The position numbers and the translations under genes are program-made. Positions 23,211 through 32,775 of a DNA stretch of 64,000 nucleotides are shown in pieces. The notes beneath the pieces were generated by a model that was given only the letters and a program-made list of their open reading frames with translations, did no database searches and was not told the DNA's origin. Numbering within the stretch: position 1 is the stretch's first letter; every line of letters starts with the position of its first letter. Source of the DNA: Chinchilla lanigera (taxonomy: Eukaryota > Chordata > Mammalia > Rodentia > Chinchillidae); contig NW_004955473.1 in NCBI RefSeq assembly GCF_000276665.1, positions 4,428,822 through 4,492,821 on the forward strand, written 5' to 3'.

Positions 23211-23593
23211 ATGTGTGACAGATCCTGCCTCTTTCCCCTCCTAAAAGACTTGGCAACTTCGGTGGGCCTCACATAGCGTCACCGACACTGAGCAGCCATC
23301 ATTAAGCTGACTATACCCAGACCTCTCCATGTAACGGATAACAGCTCTTTCCAACAGAAGCTCAGTGAGCAGTGACTGGTGATCACAGCAGAGGAACACC
23401 ACTGTCTGAAAGCCACTCTCCCAGCACACATAAATGCACAAGGGGGAGAGCAGGGCAAGTCGTACACACACTCCTAACATGCACATACACACACCATAAT
23501 CATCATCATCCTAAATAGGCAGCACTAGGAAACAAGACACAATTGAGAGCATGAAACTGCTCTAAAATGGAGGGTATGCTCTCTGCCCTCCAG
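23211..23593. other. Unique intronic DNA before the last ENOX1 exon
   Basis: No repeat was recognised. It is all that separates the provirus 5' LTR from the terminal exon. Confidence 0.6.
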
Positions 23594-23725
23594 ATCTGCA
23601 CTACTGATGTGGAATGCCTCATGAGCAGACTCCAGCACACCTTCAAGCAGGAAATGACAGGAGTTGGAGCCAGTCTGGAGAAGAGATGGAAATTCTGTGG
23701 CTTTGAGGGCTTGAAACTGACCTGA
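23594..23725 (+). CDS. ENOX1: ENOX1 terminal coding exon with stop codon
   Basis: The exon holds 43 codons plus TGA at 23723-23725 and enters in phase 0 after the acceptor CTCTGCCCTCCAG. The translation starts ICTTDVECLMSRLQHTFKQE, has the block TGVGASLEKRWKFCGFEG, and ends LKLT. In ENOX2 a TGVGA-type sequence near the C-terminus has been proposed as an adenine-nucleotide contact (from memory). The match here is visible but the function is inferred. A single cysteine (KFCGF) follows. The protein ends at the length expected for the family and no frame damage is present. Confidence 0.96.
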   Translation: MCTTDVECLMSRLQHTFKQEMTGVGASLEKRWKFCGFEGLKLT

Positions 23726-24467
23726 GTCTCTTTGCCTACCAACTTGGGATCCTGAAAATAAGTATGTGTTGGACAAGCTTACGAAGTGATTTGTATTTTC
23801 AATGATTTTCAAGTGGAAGTTGCTTTAAATTTCTCAGTTCATTCCTGGAATATCTTTTGAGTTGAAATAAGGATCCTAGAACATCACCTCCAGCTACAGG
23901 CTCTAAGAAGAAATTGCCTCAAAATTCAAGTGCTGTAACTCCCTCCCCTTTCTGGCAATTGGTTGTCTTTCCTTGTTAGTAGAATTGAAAAAGTCCTGAG
24001 ACTAAAAAGTATTTGGAGTGTTTTCAGTATCTGTACTACTGTTCTAGACCTTGGTATTTTTGTTAAGAAAAAAAACCTGTTACCTGAAATGTTTTAATGA
24101 TTTGTATGTGATTTGTGTTTCCAAACTTTTCACGTTAATGTTGCTGCTACTGGCAATAGGAGTAAGAGGAGCGCTAGGTACTCTGTGTAACTGCCATTGT
24201 CTTTCTAATCTCTAGTAGACCAGTAAATAAATAACACATCAGTGTCTTCTAGGTGGTGCTTACCAGGTTGACCTTTGAAAAAACAAAGCATGGTTTGTGG
24301 CTTTTTGCAAAATTACTGTGAACCAAAAGTTGACAAATGTTCCAAAGTTATTTTCTCCAATAGATAAAAAGGTCTATTTCAGAATTAAAAAAAAATAAAT
24401 CTAAATATCTTTACAGACAGCAAGTATTCAGTATGACCAGCATGTGTTTGTGCTATTCAAAATCTCA

Positions 24468-24664
24468 TGTAAATAGTCTGCTTTTACGGGAGGGCATGAT
24501 TAGTTTTCTATGAATTAAACACATTCGTGTGTGACCACTTGTGCACACACATTAGCAGGAGAAAGTTATTTTAATACTCTCTCCCCTCTGGCCTTCTGAA
24601 GTCTGTTGGTCCCTTTTTTCTGCTGTCGGTGTATCAAACTGCAAACTGTGTACTGCTGTAAATA
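24468..24664 (+). promoter_or_regulatory. Two Pumilio-type elements (TGTAAATA) in the ENOX1 3' UTR
   Basis: TGTAAATA occurs at 24468-24475 and again at 24657-24664. Both match UGUANAUA, the binding consensus of PUM1/PUM2. Binding is inferred from the motif only. Confidence 0.4.
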
Positions 24665-25146
24665 CTCCGTTTACTTCTTGCTGAATATTTGTAAAGAGTT
24701 GATATAAGTATTAATGGGAATGAACTAATGGGTAAATAATGGGCCAGAGTGTGTGAGGCTTCCTACAAAGTGGTCTGCAGCATCTGGAGTGCTGATTGCT
24801 GGGGATGCATCCAATTCTACAGTGCCCAAACAGCAGCTTGCAAAGGTGGCGTGGAAGTGGACCGTTGAAGAAGTTCTGCTTGGTAGAAGAGGAAAGGGGT
24901 TTGAGGCTAATGCCTGAGGCAGAGAGTGTTTTATTTATTTATTCCTGTGGTAGTAGCAGTGGAGCTTAAAACACGAGCGTGCCCTTCCTTGAACTGCCTC
25001 GAAGGTGAGAGGATGCACTGAGTAAGCAAAGCCGATGCAGAGTATTTCGCAAAAATACTTTGTAAATGAGGTGCCAGTAGTGTTCAAAGTTGTATTTTTA
25101 AAAGATAAATATTCCTTTTTTATACCTCAGTTTGTGTTTTGTTTTG

Positions 25147-25152
25147 AATAAA
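25147..25152 (+). terminator. Probable main polyadenylation signal of ENOX1 (AATAAA)
   Basis: This canonical AATAAA lies 1.42 kb after the ENOX1 stop. It is followed by a GT/T-containing tract, and an LTR insertion (25625) begins about 475 bases further on. Alternative signals at 24226-24231 and 24394-24399 would give shorter transcripts. Confidence 0.6.
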
Positions 25153-25624
25153 TTTCTAAGTGACCCTTTAGTAGATTATCTCAGTTTCTCCCTTTGTTAC
25201 CAGGATGTTGGAAGAAGATGCTAGCCCTACTTGACAACTAGAAACAGCTTTCCTTAGTAGCCCATTCCTGCCAAAGTTGGCTTCCCCTCTAGCACCCCAC
25301 TGTGGCCCCAGAGGAAGCTTGGGTTATTTTTACAGTAGCCTCCTCTCTGAAGCATCTCTGTCATCAACACAGTGGAAGATGTTGATTCACCAGCCTCAGG
25401 CTCCTAGAATGCCTTCTTTCAATAATATCTAGGAAATTGAGGCAAATTTTCCACTTACCAGTTATTCCATATTTAATTAAGTTAAATAAAACTAAATTTT
25501 AAGATAACAGCTGCCCAACCTAAATACCTCACTCTCCTTTACTTTATTTATATTGCAAACTGTTTCTATTGCACCTGGCACTTTGGTCCAGGGAGGTCTC
25601 TCAAGGTCCTGAATGTACTAGCTG

Positions 25625-26037
25625 TGACGGTTAATTTTGTGTGTCAACTTGACCACTTCTATGGTCCCACACCAGTATAGAGGTTGGTGTGAGGATATTT
25701 TTCAGATGTGATTAACATGTAAGCCAATTAACTTTGAGTAAAGTAGATTACCCATGAGAATGTGAATGGGCCTCATCTAATCAGTTAAAGGCCTTAAGAG
25801 GAGAAACTGAGGTCCCCTGAGTCATGAATTCTGCCTCCAGGATACCTTCAGACTCAGAACTGAAAGATTAACTCCTGCTGTCCTGCCAGAAATTTCCAGC
25901 CTGCTGGCCAGCCCTCAAACTTGGCAGCTCCCAAATGACAGGAGCCAGTTTCTTAGTTTCCCTCCCTCCCACCTCCTTCCCTCCCCCTCTCCTCATCTCA
26001 TTGGTTCTGTTTCTCTGGAGAACCCTGATTAATACAC
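25625..26037 (+). mobile_element. MLT2-type ERVL LTR
   Basis: It starts TGACGGTTAATTTTGTGTGTCAACTTGAC and ends with CTCTGGAGAACCCTGATTAATACA, both diagnostic for MLT2-type LTRs. It lies about 450 bases beyond the ENOX1 polyadenylation signal. Confidence 0.8.
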
Positions 26038-26049
26038 TCCAGACTTGTT

Positions 26050-26470
26050 ATGATGTATAAGAACAGAGATGTTTGCATTCTACTACATAATCAAATTGCA
26101 GCAACTGCCATTTCTCACAATTCTTTACATTCAACATCAGGATTTATTAATGAAGCTATTTTTCTTTCAAACTTCTCAGTGCTATTTATGGCTCTGGTGT
26201 TCCTCCATAATTTTGAAATATTGCTGTTTTGTTATTTTTATGAGATACAGCTGTTAGATATTTGCCAGAAAATAATGAATAGAAGTTTCCTCTTATTTTA
26301 CAAGTGGTTGTTTCAGCTCCCTCCCTCGTCCTGCGATATCTCTAGATCTGATTTTGTAATATTGCCAAGCTGCCTGTTAAGCATCTTTATGCAAATGAAT
26401 AAGTTATTTTTTAAAGAAAATTAGACACATATCTGTGTTCCACGTTATATAGAGATTTTTTTTTTTAATT
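26050..26470. other. Unique AT-rich DNA
   Basis: Two overlapping open frames here (124 and 62 codons) have a low-complexity, phenylalanine-rich translation without recognisable domains. I do not consider them genes. Confidence 0.5.
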
Positions 26471-26474
26471 TGGG

Positions 26475-26630
26475 CCCCAGGGACATGGTGACACATGCAT
26501 GTGATCCCAGCACTTAGGAGGCTGAAGCAGGAGGATCACCATGAATTTGAGGCCAGCCTTGGCTACATAGTGAGTTCAAGATCAGCCTGAACTGCATCAT
26601 GAGTCTCTGTCTCAAAAAACAACAACAAAA
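26475..26630 (+). mobile_element. B1-type SINE (internally duplicated)
   Basis: The sequence GTGATCCCAGCACTTAGGAGG, a duplicated GAGTTCAAGATCAGCCTGAAC segment and an ACAACAACAAAA tail identify it. Confidence 0.85.
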
Positions 26631-27404
26631 TAACATGTGGATCTCAAAATGTGTGGTTTCCATATAGTACAGAATAAACTATCGTTTGAAAGGGCAGTGT
26701 AAATGTGCAAGAACCATCAACTCACCCAGTAGAACTGTGTAAACCCTTGGGATTCTCAGATGCCTAGAACAGTGCATCACATACATCTGCCTCCACTTTT
26801 CTCCACAATTGCTACCATCTGCCGAGCACCTATTCTGTGGTCATGCTGCCCAGATCACCTCCAGGTTACATGGTCACAACGAAAGACTGAGTTTCCTTAT
26901 AGACAAAATTAAGGAGAATTCATACCTACCCCAAAGAGTGGTAGGAAAGAATTAATAAAATAGGGTCTGCAGACTGCCTGGCCAGTCTGTTCCACAATGA
27001 GTTCTCAACAAAGAGTTATAGTAATGATTATGTTCAGCCAAAGTTCCTGATCTTACCCACATTTAAAGACATGTTTTACATTCACACCCGCAGTTGTGGG
27101 GTACATCATGTTAGTGGGCCTCAAGAAGGAAAATCGGCCTCTGAAAACCTATTCCACACATTTACCCGATTCCACACACTCTGCCAGACACTAGAGGATA
27201 CAAAAGGAGTAGGGCCGGCCCTTGCCTTTTAGAAGCTAGAAGGGCGGCTTTTAACACATTGAGTCTAAGTCCTTCACTCTTTAGTGAAAACCATAAAAAC
27301 TCAATGTAAAAATATCCAGTATTTACCAGCGATGAACAGTTTTGATGAAGTGGGAATGATGTCGGGCTCTTCAGACCTAAACTATCACTCTCAGTGCCTT
27401 CACC

Positions 27405-27523
27405 CTGCCTGCTCCCCCAAGTGTAAGTTCTGTGACAGTGTGGTCCTCATTTTCGCTGTTCACTGTCACATCCCCAGAGCCTGGGACATTGAAAGTGCAC
27501 AATAAATGTTTTGTAAATGAGTA
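27405..27523 (+). mobile_element. L2 LINE 3' end
   Basis: GTGTAAGTTCTGTGACAGTG, TCACATCCCCAGAGCCTGGG and CAATAAATGTTTTGTAAATGA follow the L2 3' UTR order. Confidence 0.7.
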
Positions 27524-27571
27524 TTTGCATAGCATGTTAGCTCCATGCAACTAATGATACATAACAAGAGT

Positions 27572-28003
27572 TATCTTAGTTACTCATTGCTGAAGCAAAA
27601 TACCAACACCCCAAATTAAAGGAAGAAAGGTTTATTTCAGCTCCTAATTTGTAGAGGTTTCAATTTGTAGAGTTTTGTATTTTGTAATTTGTAGAGTTCA
27701 TAATCGGCTCGCCACAAGACAGGATGGCATGGCAGAGGGGTTTTGGAGAGGAGAAACAGTCCATGGCATTGCAGGGCTGGCGGAAGCAGCAAGCAACAGC
27801 ATCATCAGAAGCAGCCTGCCTTTTTTCTGTCCCTTTATATTCCATCCAGGCTATCCACTCTTTGGGTAGTACCACCCATACCCAGGGTGGGACACCCTTA
27901 ATCCTAGCCTCTCACCCTTAATCCCGGTATCATACCCTCTCTGAAAAGCCCCTCCTACCAGTGCATGAGGCTTTGAGGAGACATCTACATATAAGCCATA
28001 GCA
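27572..28003 (-). mobile_element. ORR1-like MaLR solo LTR
   Basis: The reverse LTR reads TATCTTAGTTACTCATTGCTG at its 3' end (left) and ends AAGCCATAGCA on the right, with AAAGGTTTATTTCAGCTC inside. A local triplication of AATTTGTAGAG (27646-27697) is private to this copy. Confidence 0.8.
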
Positions 28004-28026
28004 ATAAAAGTTAACATTGATCAGTG

Positions 28027-28490
28027 AGCCCCACAAACAAGGATACAAATATAGGATAGATTAATGATAGATAAAGATATTTATTCATTCACTTTACTAC
28101 AATGTGAAAAGTAGATGATATTCACCCCTGCTTCAGCTGAGACTTGAAGGTATAAAGTAACTTGCTTAAATTTTGAAGAGGCAGAGATGAGTTTTAAATC
28201 CTGGTCTTTCCAACTGCAAGCTCAAAATTTTCTACTGCTCAAATATTTTATTTAACCATAAAATCAACCTAATTGGTAAGTATTGTTATAAACCCTACAT
28301 TGTTCATTTATGTGCCATTATAAAAGCACCTGTTATGTGCAAGTCTTGACCCTAAAATTTAAGGGGTGAACACAGTGTGATTCCTTCCCTCAAGAGCTGA
28401 TGTTTCTGTGGGAGACCCTGCTCAACCACTATCTTGTATCAGGTATCTATCATTAATCTATCCTATATTTGTATCCTTGTTTGTGGGGCT
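28027..28490. repeat. Perfect 47-base inverted repeat, 370-base spacer
   Basis: Bases 28027-28073 (AGCCCCACAAACAAGGATAC...) are exactly the reverse complement of 28444-28490. No family is recognisable in the arms. Homology ends abruptly at both ends of the arms. Confidence 0.95.
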
Positions 28491-28690
28491 GTATTGTCCC
28501 TGTATTGTTTCAGGGACACAAATGTTAGGGAGCTTGACAGATGGGTAAGAAGAGAAAAATAGGCTCAAGGAAGTTTGATTACTTGAGCTAGGTACACAGC
28601 AGTATATGACAAAGCCCAGAAGCTGAATGCAAGTTAACCTGGCTTCAATTTGTGTTCTTCCTATTATACCATGGTGTCCTGGGTCACTTC
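28085..28690 (-). mobile_element. Two weak MIR copies around the inverted repeat
   Basis: Bases 28085-28240 (CCTGCTTCAGCTGAGACTTG, GGCAGAGATGAG, AAATCCTGGTC) and 28545-28690 (AAAATAGGCTCAAGGAAG, CCCAGAAGCTGAATGCAAG) look like reverse MIR cores. Confidence 0.4.
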
Positions 28691-28747
28691 TAACACTGTC
28701 ACTTAACTTCTCTGAGACTTTTTATGTTCATGTATAAAGGAAAAGTC

Positions 28748-28864
28748 TAGCCATGCATGGTGGCACATACCTGCAGTGCCAGCACTCGGAAAGCTGAGGC
28801 AGGAGGATTGCTACAAGTTTGAGGCCAGCCTAGACCACATTGCAAGACCTTGACTTTTAAAAAA
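28748..28864 (+). mobile_element. B1-type SINE
   Basis: GCCATGCATGGTGGCACATACC, GCTGAGGCAGGAGGATTGC and GAGGCCAGCCTAGACCACAT identify it. The A tail has decayed. Confidence 0.85.
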
Positions 28865-30159
28865 TGGTGGAAATGTAAGCATATTTCATTCAAAGAATTG
28901 TTGGTGAGTCTCTTCTCAATATAAAGTGCCTGACAGGGTGCTACCAACTCTGAAAGACTCCAGAGCTACCTTTACAGTATTGGGAACCCCATAGGGTCAC
29001 ACAGTAACTTGAAAAAAGAATGAGACCTGCTAGCTTACAAAAATTCAGGTGACTTTTCTGACCAGTGCTCCATGAGAGTAGGTGAAACTTCTTCTGCTGT
29101 CTTCAGAGATAGTCTCAGCATCATTCCAACTCAGGTCCTCTCTTCAAAGCACAGGCTGCATCCCATTAGCAAAGAAGCCAGAAGGGCTTTCCATCACCCA
29201 CATCCCAAGATCCAAAAAAGCATCCCAGTTATTTAGTTTGACAGTAAGCTTTAAAGATCACAGCTTGCCTAAATTTTCTATCTGGGAAGAAGATCTCAAA
29301 AGCATACTGATGCAATTAATTATTAGGGCAAGAGAAGAAAAGAAATTGATTACACACAGGTATGAGCCCTTCAAGCTATAGAGCCTTATGGAGACAACGT
29401 TAGATCTTAGGTAGAAAATGTTACGCTGGACATATTAAAGCATGCTGTGCCCAACTGCAGTCATTTCAAGTACGTGTGAATAAAGTACCCAAAAAGTAAC
29501 AGTTGCCTGTGGCACCAGACCTCTGAAACCTTAACTCATTAATGTTCCTCAATAAATACAAGATTTTCAAGCAACTTGATGCACAGGGGTTCTATCATTT
29601 GATCTTCACAGTGCCCTGTGAGCTCTCAAGGGAAAGTGGCTTACTCAGCATTAGTGCGGCTAAGGAAAGCAAGTCTCCCAAGGACAAAGACTTAGTCTTC
29701 AAAGGACAGAAACAGGTCGTACCACTAAGTGAATGATGGAGCTGGGAAGGCAATGCAGGATTCCTGAGTCCTCCCGATCTCCAGCCCACTTCATCTGCAG
29801 TCTCTGCCTAGTATGGCTGAGAGAATATGGAATAAGTGTTCTTAACATTTTTCGATCTCGTGGACCTCTTATCAGAATAATCCTAAAACCATGAGATAAA
29901 ATACAAATGAAACCAATTATATTGAAATAAAACACTTATCAAAAAATGTTAACCATGGGATTAATTTTATTAAACACATTTATGCTTATAAATTGCTTTG
30001 AAAAGTGTCCATGACATGGTAAGATCTACATAAACATTTATTGGATAAAATCTATTTTAAACAATGAAACTCTTAAACAATCGAAATACTGATTCTGTGC
30101 ACATTCTAAGTCAATGCATAAGTGGCAGGAGGCCCCCGCAAGCTTGTATTTCTGCGTGA
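28865..30159. other. Mostly unique DNA, possible MIR at 29575-29815
   Basis: A weak reverse MIR-like order (TGAATGATGGAGCTGGGAAGG, GATTCCTGAGTCCTC) is the only repeat signal. No gene was recognised. Confidence 0.4.
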
Positions 30160-30470
30160 AAAAGTGACAGATGAGCTTCAATGTGAGCAAGGATAAAGTA
30201 CTGTGCTTAAGAGAAAATGAGCCAAATGCTATTCACAAGATGTTAGCCTCTAACCGATCAGTTCTGGCACAGATAAGGGACCTAGGAGTTGCTGGAAAGA
30301 AGTCCCTGAAGACATCTGCCCAGTGTGTGGTTGGAATCACTAAAAGGCAACAAGTTCTAAATACAGTAAAAACCAAGAAAGGAACAAAACATAAGGTGTT
30401 ATCTTATCCCGTCTTACATAAGTTTTGTACCCATGGCAGTAAAACTGTGTTTCATGTGTCTGGTCCTTAA
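30160..30470 (+). pseudogene. CR1/L3-like LINE reverse transcriptase fragment
   Basis: The 99-codon open frame 30171-30470 translates with FNVSKDKV, then RDLGVAGKKSLKTSAQC. This resembles the F-N-V-x-K-C-K-V-M-H, then R-D-L-G-V, then L-K-T-S-x-Q-C spacing found near the C-terminal end of reverse transcriptases of the CR1/L3 LINE clade. These families died out long ago in mammals, so this is a relict without function. It is kept open by chance or by slow decay. Confidence 0.6.
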
Positions 30471-31215
30471 GACATGAAGTGTAACATTTCAGTTCACATG
30501 TTGTTCAAGTGCTTACTCTGCCCAGAACATTGTGGCAGCCAGTGAGGGATGCAAAGATGAATGTGACATGCTGAAAAAATCAAGGGGTGGGGGTAAGTTT
30601 TAATACATTAATAAAATATGTCTACCCCTCTGAACCAGAACCAAATAGGCTGGGAAAGAAAAATCTGGAACACTTCATCCAATGTGTTTGACATAATATA
30701 AATACTCCTGACTCACAGTGGTATCATATCTTGATAAAGTCATCATAAATGGAAAATACCAGAAGTGAAAGTGCATTTAACCTACTTAGCCCACGGAACA
30801 GCCCAGCTTACCAACACTGCACACTGCAAAGGAGTTGTTGACCCTCGTAACGGCATCACTGATGGAGCCATGGCTCCCACTGCCAAGCATCACAAGGGGA
30901 GATAATGCATGTTGTTAGACCAAGAAAAAAGATCCAAATCCAAATCGGAAGTGGTTTCTATTGAATATGTAGTACTTTTCCACCATTATAAAGTCCAAAA
31001 TGGTAGAGTCTAACCATAGCAAGTTGAAGACTATCTGTACAGCTCACTCTCTTTCGCTCTGTATGTATGTTTGCACATCACACATGCAGCAATCTGTGCT
31101 GGACTTGATAATGCCAGTATTACAATAATGTCTTGCTTATTCAGCAGAAATTTATGTCTGGGGATTTAACTCATATGAGTTTACCAGGTGACTAAAACAT
31201 GATCTTTCTATTACC
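30471..31215. other. Unique DNA, no recognised element
   Basis: No gene or repeat was recognised. Confidence 0.4.
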
Positions 31216-31218
31216 AAT

Positions 31219-31265
31219 CTCTCTCTCTCTCCCTCTCTCTCTCCCTCTCTCTCTCCCTCTCTCTC

Positions 31266-31342
<77 letters not shown>
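31219..31342 (+). repeat. Compound microsatellite (CT)n-(CTGT)n-(TG)n
   Basis: A pyrimidine CT/CCCT tract changes into CTGT, CT again and then about 20 TG units. It directly abuts the A-tail end of the B1-dID SINE that follows, from which it probably grew. Confidence 0.95.
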
Positions 31343-31345
<3 letters not shown>

Positions 31346-31515
31346 ACTAGGGATGGAACCCAGGGGCCTTCTGTCTTGAGCTACATCTCCAACCCTTTTC
31401 ACTTTTTTATTTTGAGATAAGGTCTCATGAAGTTGCCCAGGCTGGCCTTGAATTTGTGATTCTCCTTCCTCAGCCTCCCAAGTAGCTGAAATGATAGGCA
31501 TATGCCACCAAGTCC
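31343..31515 (-). mobile_element. B1-dID composite SINE
   Basis: The reverse ID half (CTAGGGATGGAACCCAGGGGCC, GAGCTACATCTCCAACCC) is followed by the reverse B1 half (TTTGAGATAAGGTCTCATG, CAGCCTCCCAAGTAGCTG). Confidence 0.8.
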
Positions 31516-32390
31516 ATCACCAGATCATTTTTTTATGTTGATCCTTTTAAATGAGAAAGTTTCTAAAATGGTTCACATCCCTTCCTGTGTTGTTAAACAG
31601 CAGAGTCCAGAGCCATCCTGACCTTTCCTTTCTGTGAAGACTCCATATCGTTACCTGGTAGATTGTACACAGAGGTTCTAAGTCTACAGTTTAGGGTTTC
31701 CATCTTTATCCTCTAAGCCAAGAAGTCATTGAGCTCTTCTTTCCCTGGAAGTGTATCTGTTTTCATATTCAAAACTCTCCTCCCTCTTTCCCATTTGTTT
31801 CTTATCTGTGGTAAGCTAGGAACCATTGAATCAGGTCCCTGGTAAACCTGAGTTTTCAGTTTAGGGACAGTTAATTGAATAAAAACCAAAAGTTAAATCA
31901 AGGAATTCACTGATTGATGGCTCATATTTTTACTGCCAATTCTATAAATTTCCCATCCTCTCAACTTCAAACCACACCCAAAGACAAAACTCCTGAACCT
32001 GACATTCAGCAGCATTCAGCACCCTTCCTGATTCAGCCCCAGACTTCTTTCAGACCTGATTTTCCACTTCTGTCCTTCACAGACCCTAATTTCAACATGA
32101 GCTCCCTGAGCCTCCTTGTATATTCACAAGTCCAAATCATACCTTTCTTTAAAAGCACAGCCCCAAAGCTAACTCTTCCAGCTAGATCTTCCCCACTCCC
32201 TTGACTCATTCCTCATCTGAATAACCTCTCCCTTCTTTGAACACCCCCATCAAAGAACTTATGTTCATCATAGAACTGAACAATTTTCTCCATTGTAATG
32301 TGTTCCTGTCTGTGTCATCCTCTCTGCAAGCACCATCTGATTCACTCATGCATGCCCTTACAAAACCTTTCTTGTTGAGCATAGTGAAGG
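31516..32390. other. Unique DNA, no recognised element
   Basis: No repeat was recognised. The open frame at 31914-32204 is proline/serine-rich with no recognised similarity. Confidence 0.4.
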
Positions 32391-32394
32391 GGAC

Positions 32395-32775
32395 TGTTTT
32401 AAGCAGCTTGACTGACTACAATGAAATACTGTAGATTGAGTGGCTTAACCAGCAGGAATTTATTTTCTCACAGTTCTACAAGCTAGGAAATCCAAGACCA
32501 AGTTGCTGCCTTATTAGGTTCTCCAGTGAGAGCGCTCTTCCTGGCTTGTAGATGGCCGAATCTTTACAGTGTCCTTACATTGGGGAAAGAGAGAGAGAAG
32601 AAGAGAGGAGTAGGACAAGTGTCTGAAAACTCTTATAAGGGCAGTAATCCAATCATGAGAGTCTCACTTTCATGACCACGTTTCACCATAACTACCTCTA
32701 AAAGACCCCATCTCCACATATTAGACTTCAACATGTGAATTGGAATGGGGACACATTTCAGCACATAGCATTGAT
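32395..32775 (-). mobile_element. MLT1-type MaLR LTR
   Basis: GTGGCTTAACCAGCAGGAATTTATTTTCTCACAG, TAGATGGCCGAATC, CTCTTATAAGGGCAGTAATCC and AATTGGAATGGGGACACATTTCAGCACATAGCA follow the reverse MLT1/MST layout. Confidence 0.75.

Larger units (their letters stand above)
20268..23593 (+). other. Last ENOX1 intron, two thirds of it a MaLR provirus
   Basis: The intron is 3326 bases. The first 740 bases (20268-21007) and the last 383 bases (23211-23593) contain no repeat I recognise. Everything between is an antisense ORR1-like provirus. The acceptor CTCTGCCCTCCAG is strong. Confidence 0.88.
1..25170 (+). other. ENOX1: 3' part of the ENOX1 gene (five terminal coding exons, introns, 3' UTR)
   Basis: The five exons listed separately join without a frame break into a 200-residue C-terminal segment of an ecto-NOX protein. 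The segment has the EENDSLRWQLDAYRNEVELL coiled-coil signature shared by ENOX1 and ENOX2, and ends in GLKLT. ENOX1 rather than ENOX2 is inferred from exon content recalled for ENOX1, such as NCASRLCASNQ and KICTSDVECLM, and from the LKLT end; ENOX2 ends differently. Human ENOX1 is about 643 residues, so this would be roughly residues 444-643. ENOX proteins are plasma-membrane-associated and are reported to oxidise hydroquinone or NADH and to exchange protein disulfides and thiols. The RRM and other upstream domains lie outside the window. Introns here are 2002, 3711, 4021 and 3326 bases long. The 3' end at about 25170 is inferred from a polyadenylation signal. Confidence 0.93.
23726..25170 (+). 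other. ENOX1: ENOX1 3' UTR
   Basis: About 1.4 kb follows the stop with no recognisable interspersed repeat, which stands out against both flanks and is expected for a conserved UTR. Candidate polyadenylation signals AATAAA occur at 24226, 24394 and 25147. The last lies in a T-rich context (TGTTTTGTTTTG just upstream) and is the best end point. Two TGTAAATA motifs (24468-24475 and 24657-24664) match the Pumilio recognition consensus. The end is approximate: another AATAAA at 25485 could extend it. Confidence 0.65.

Noticed and set aside
31914..32204. 96-codon open frame in unique DNA
   Set aside because: Low-complexity Ser/Pro/Thr composition, no homology recognised, no promoter or exon structure.
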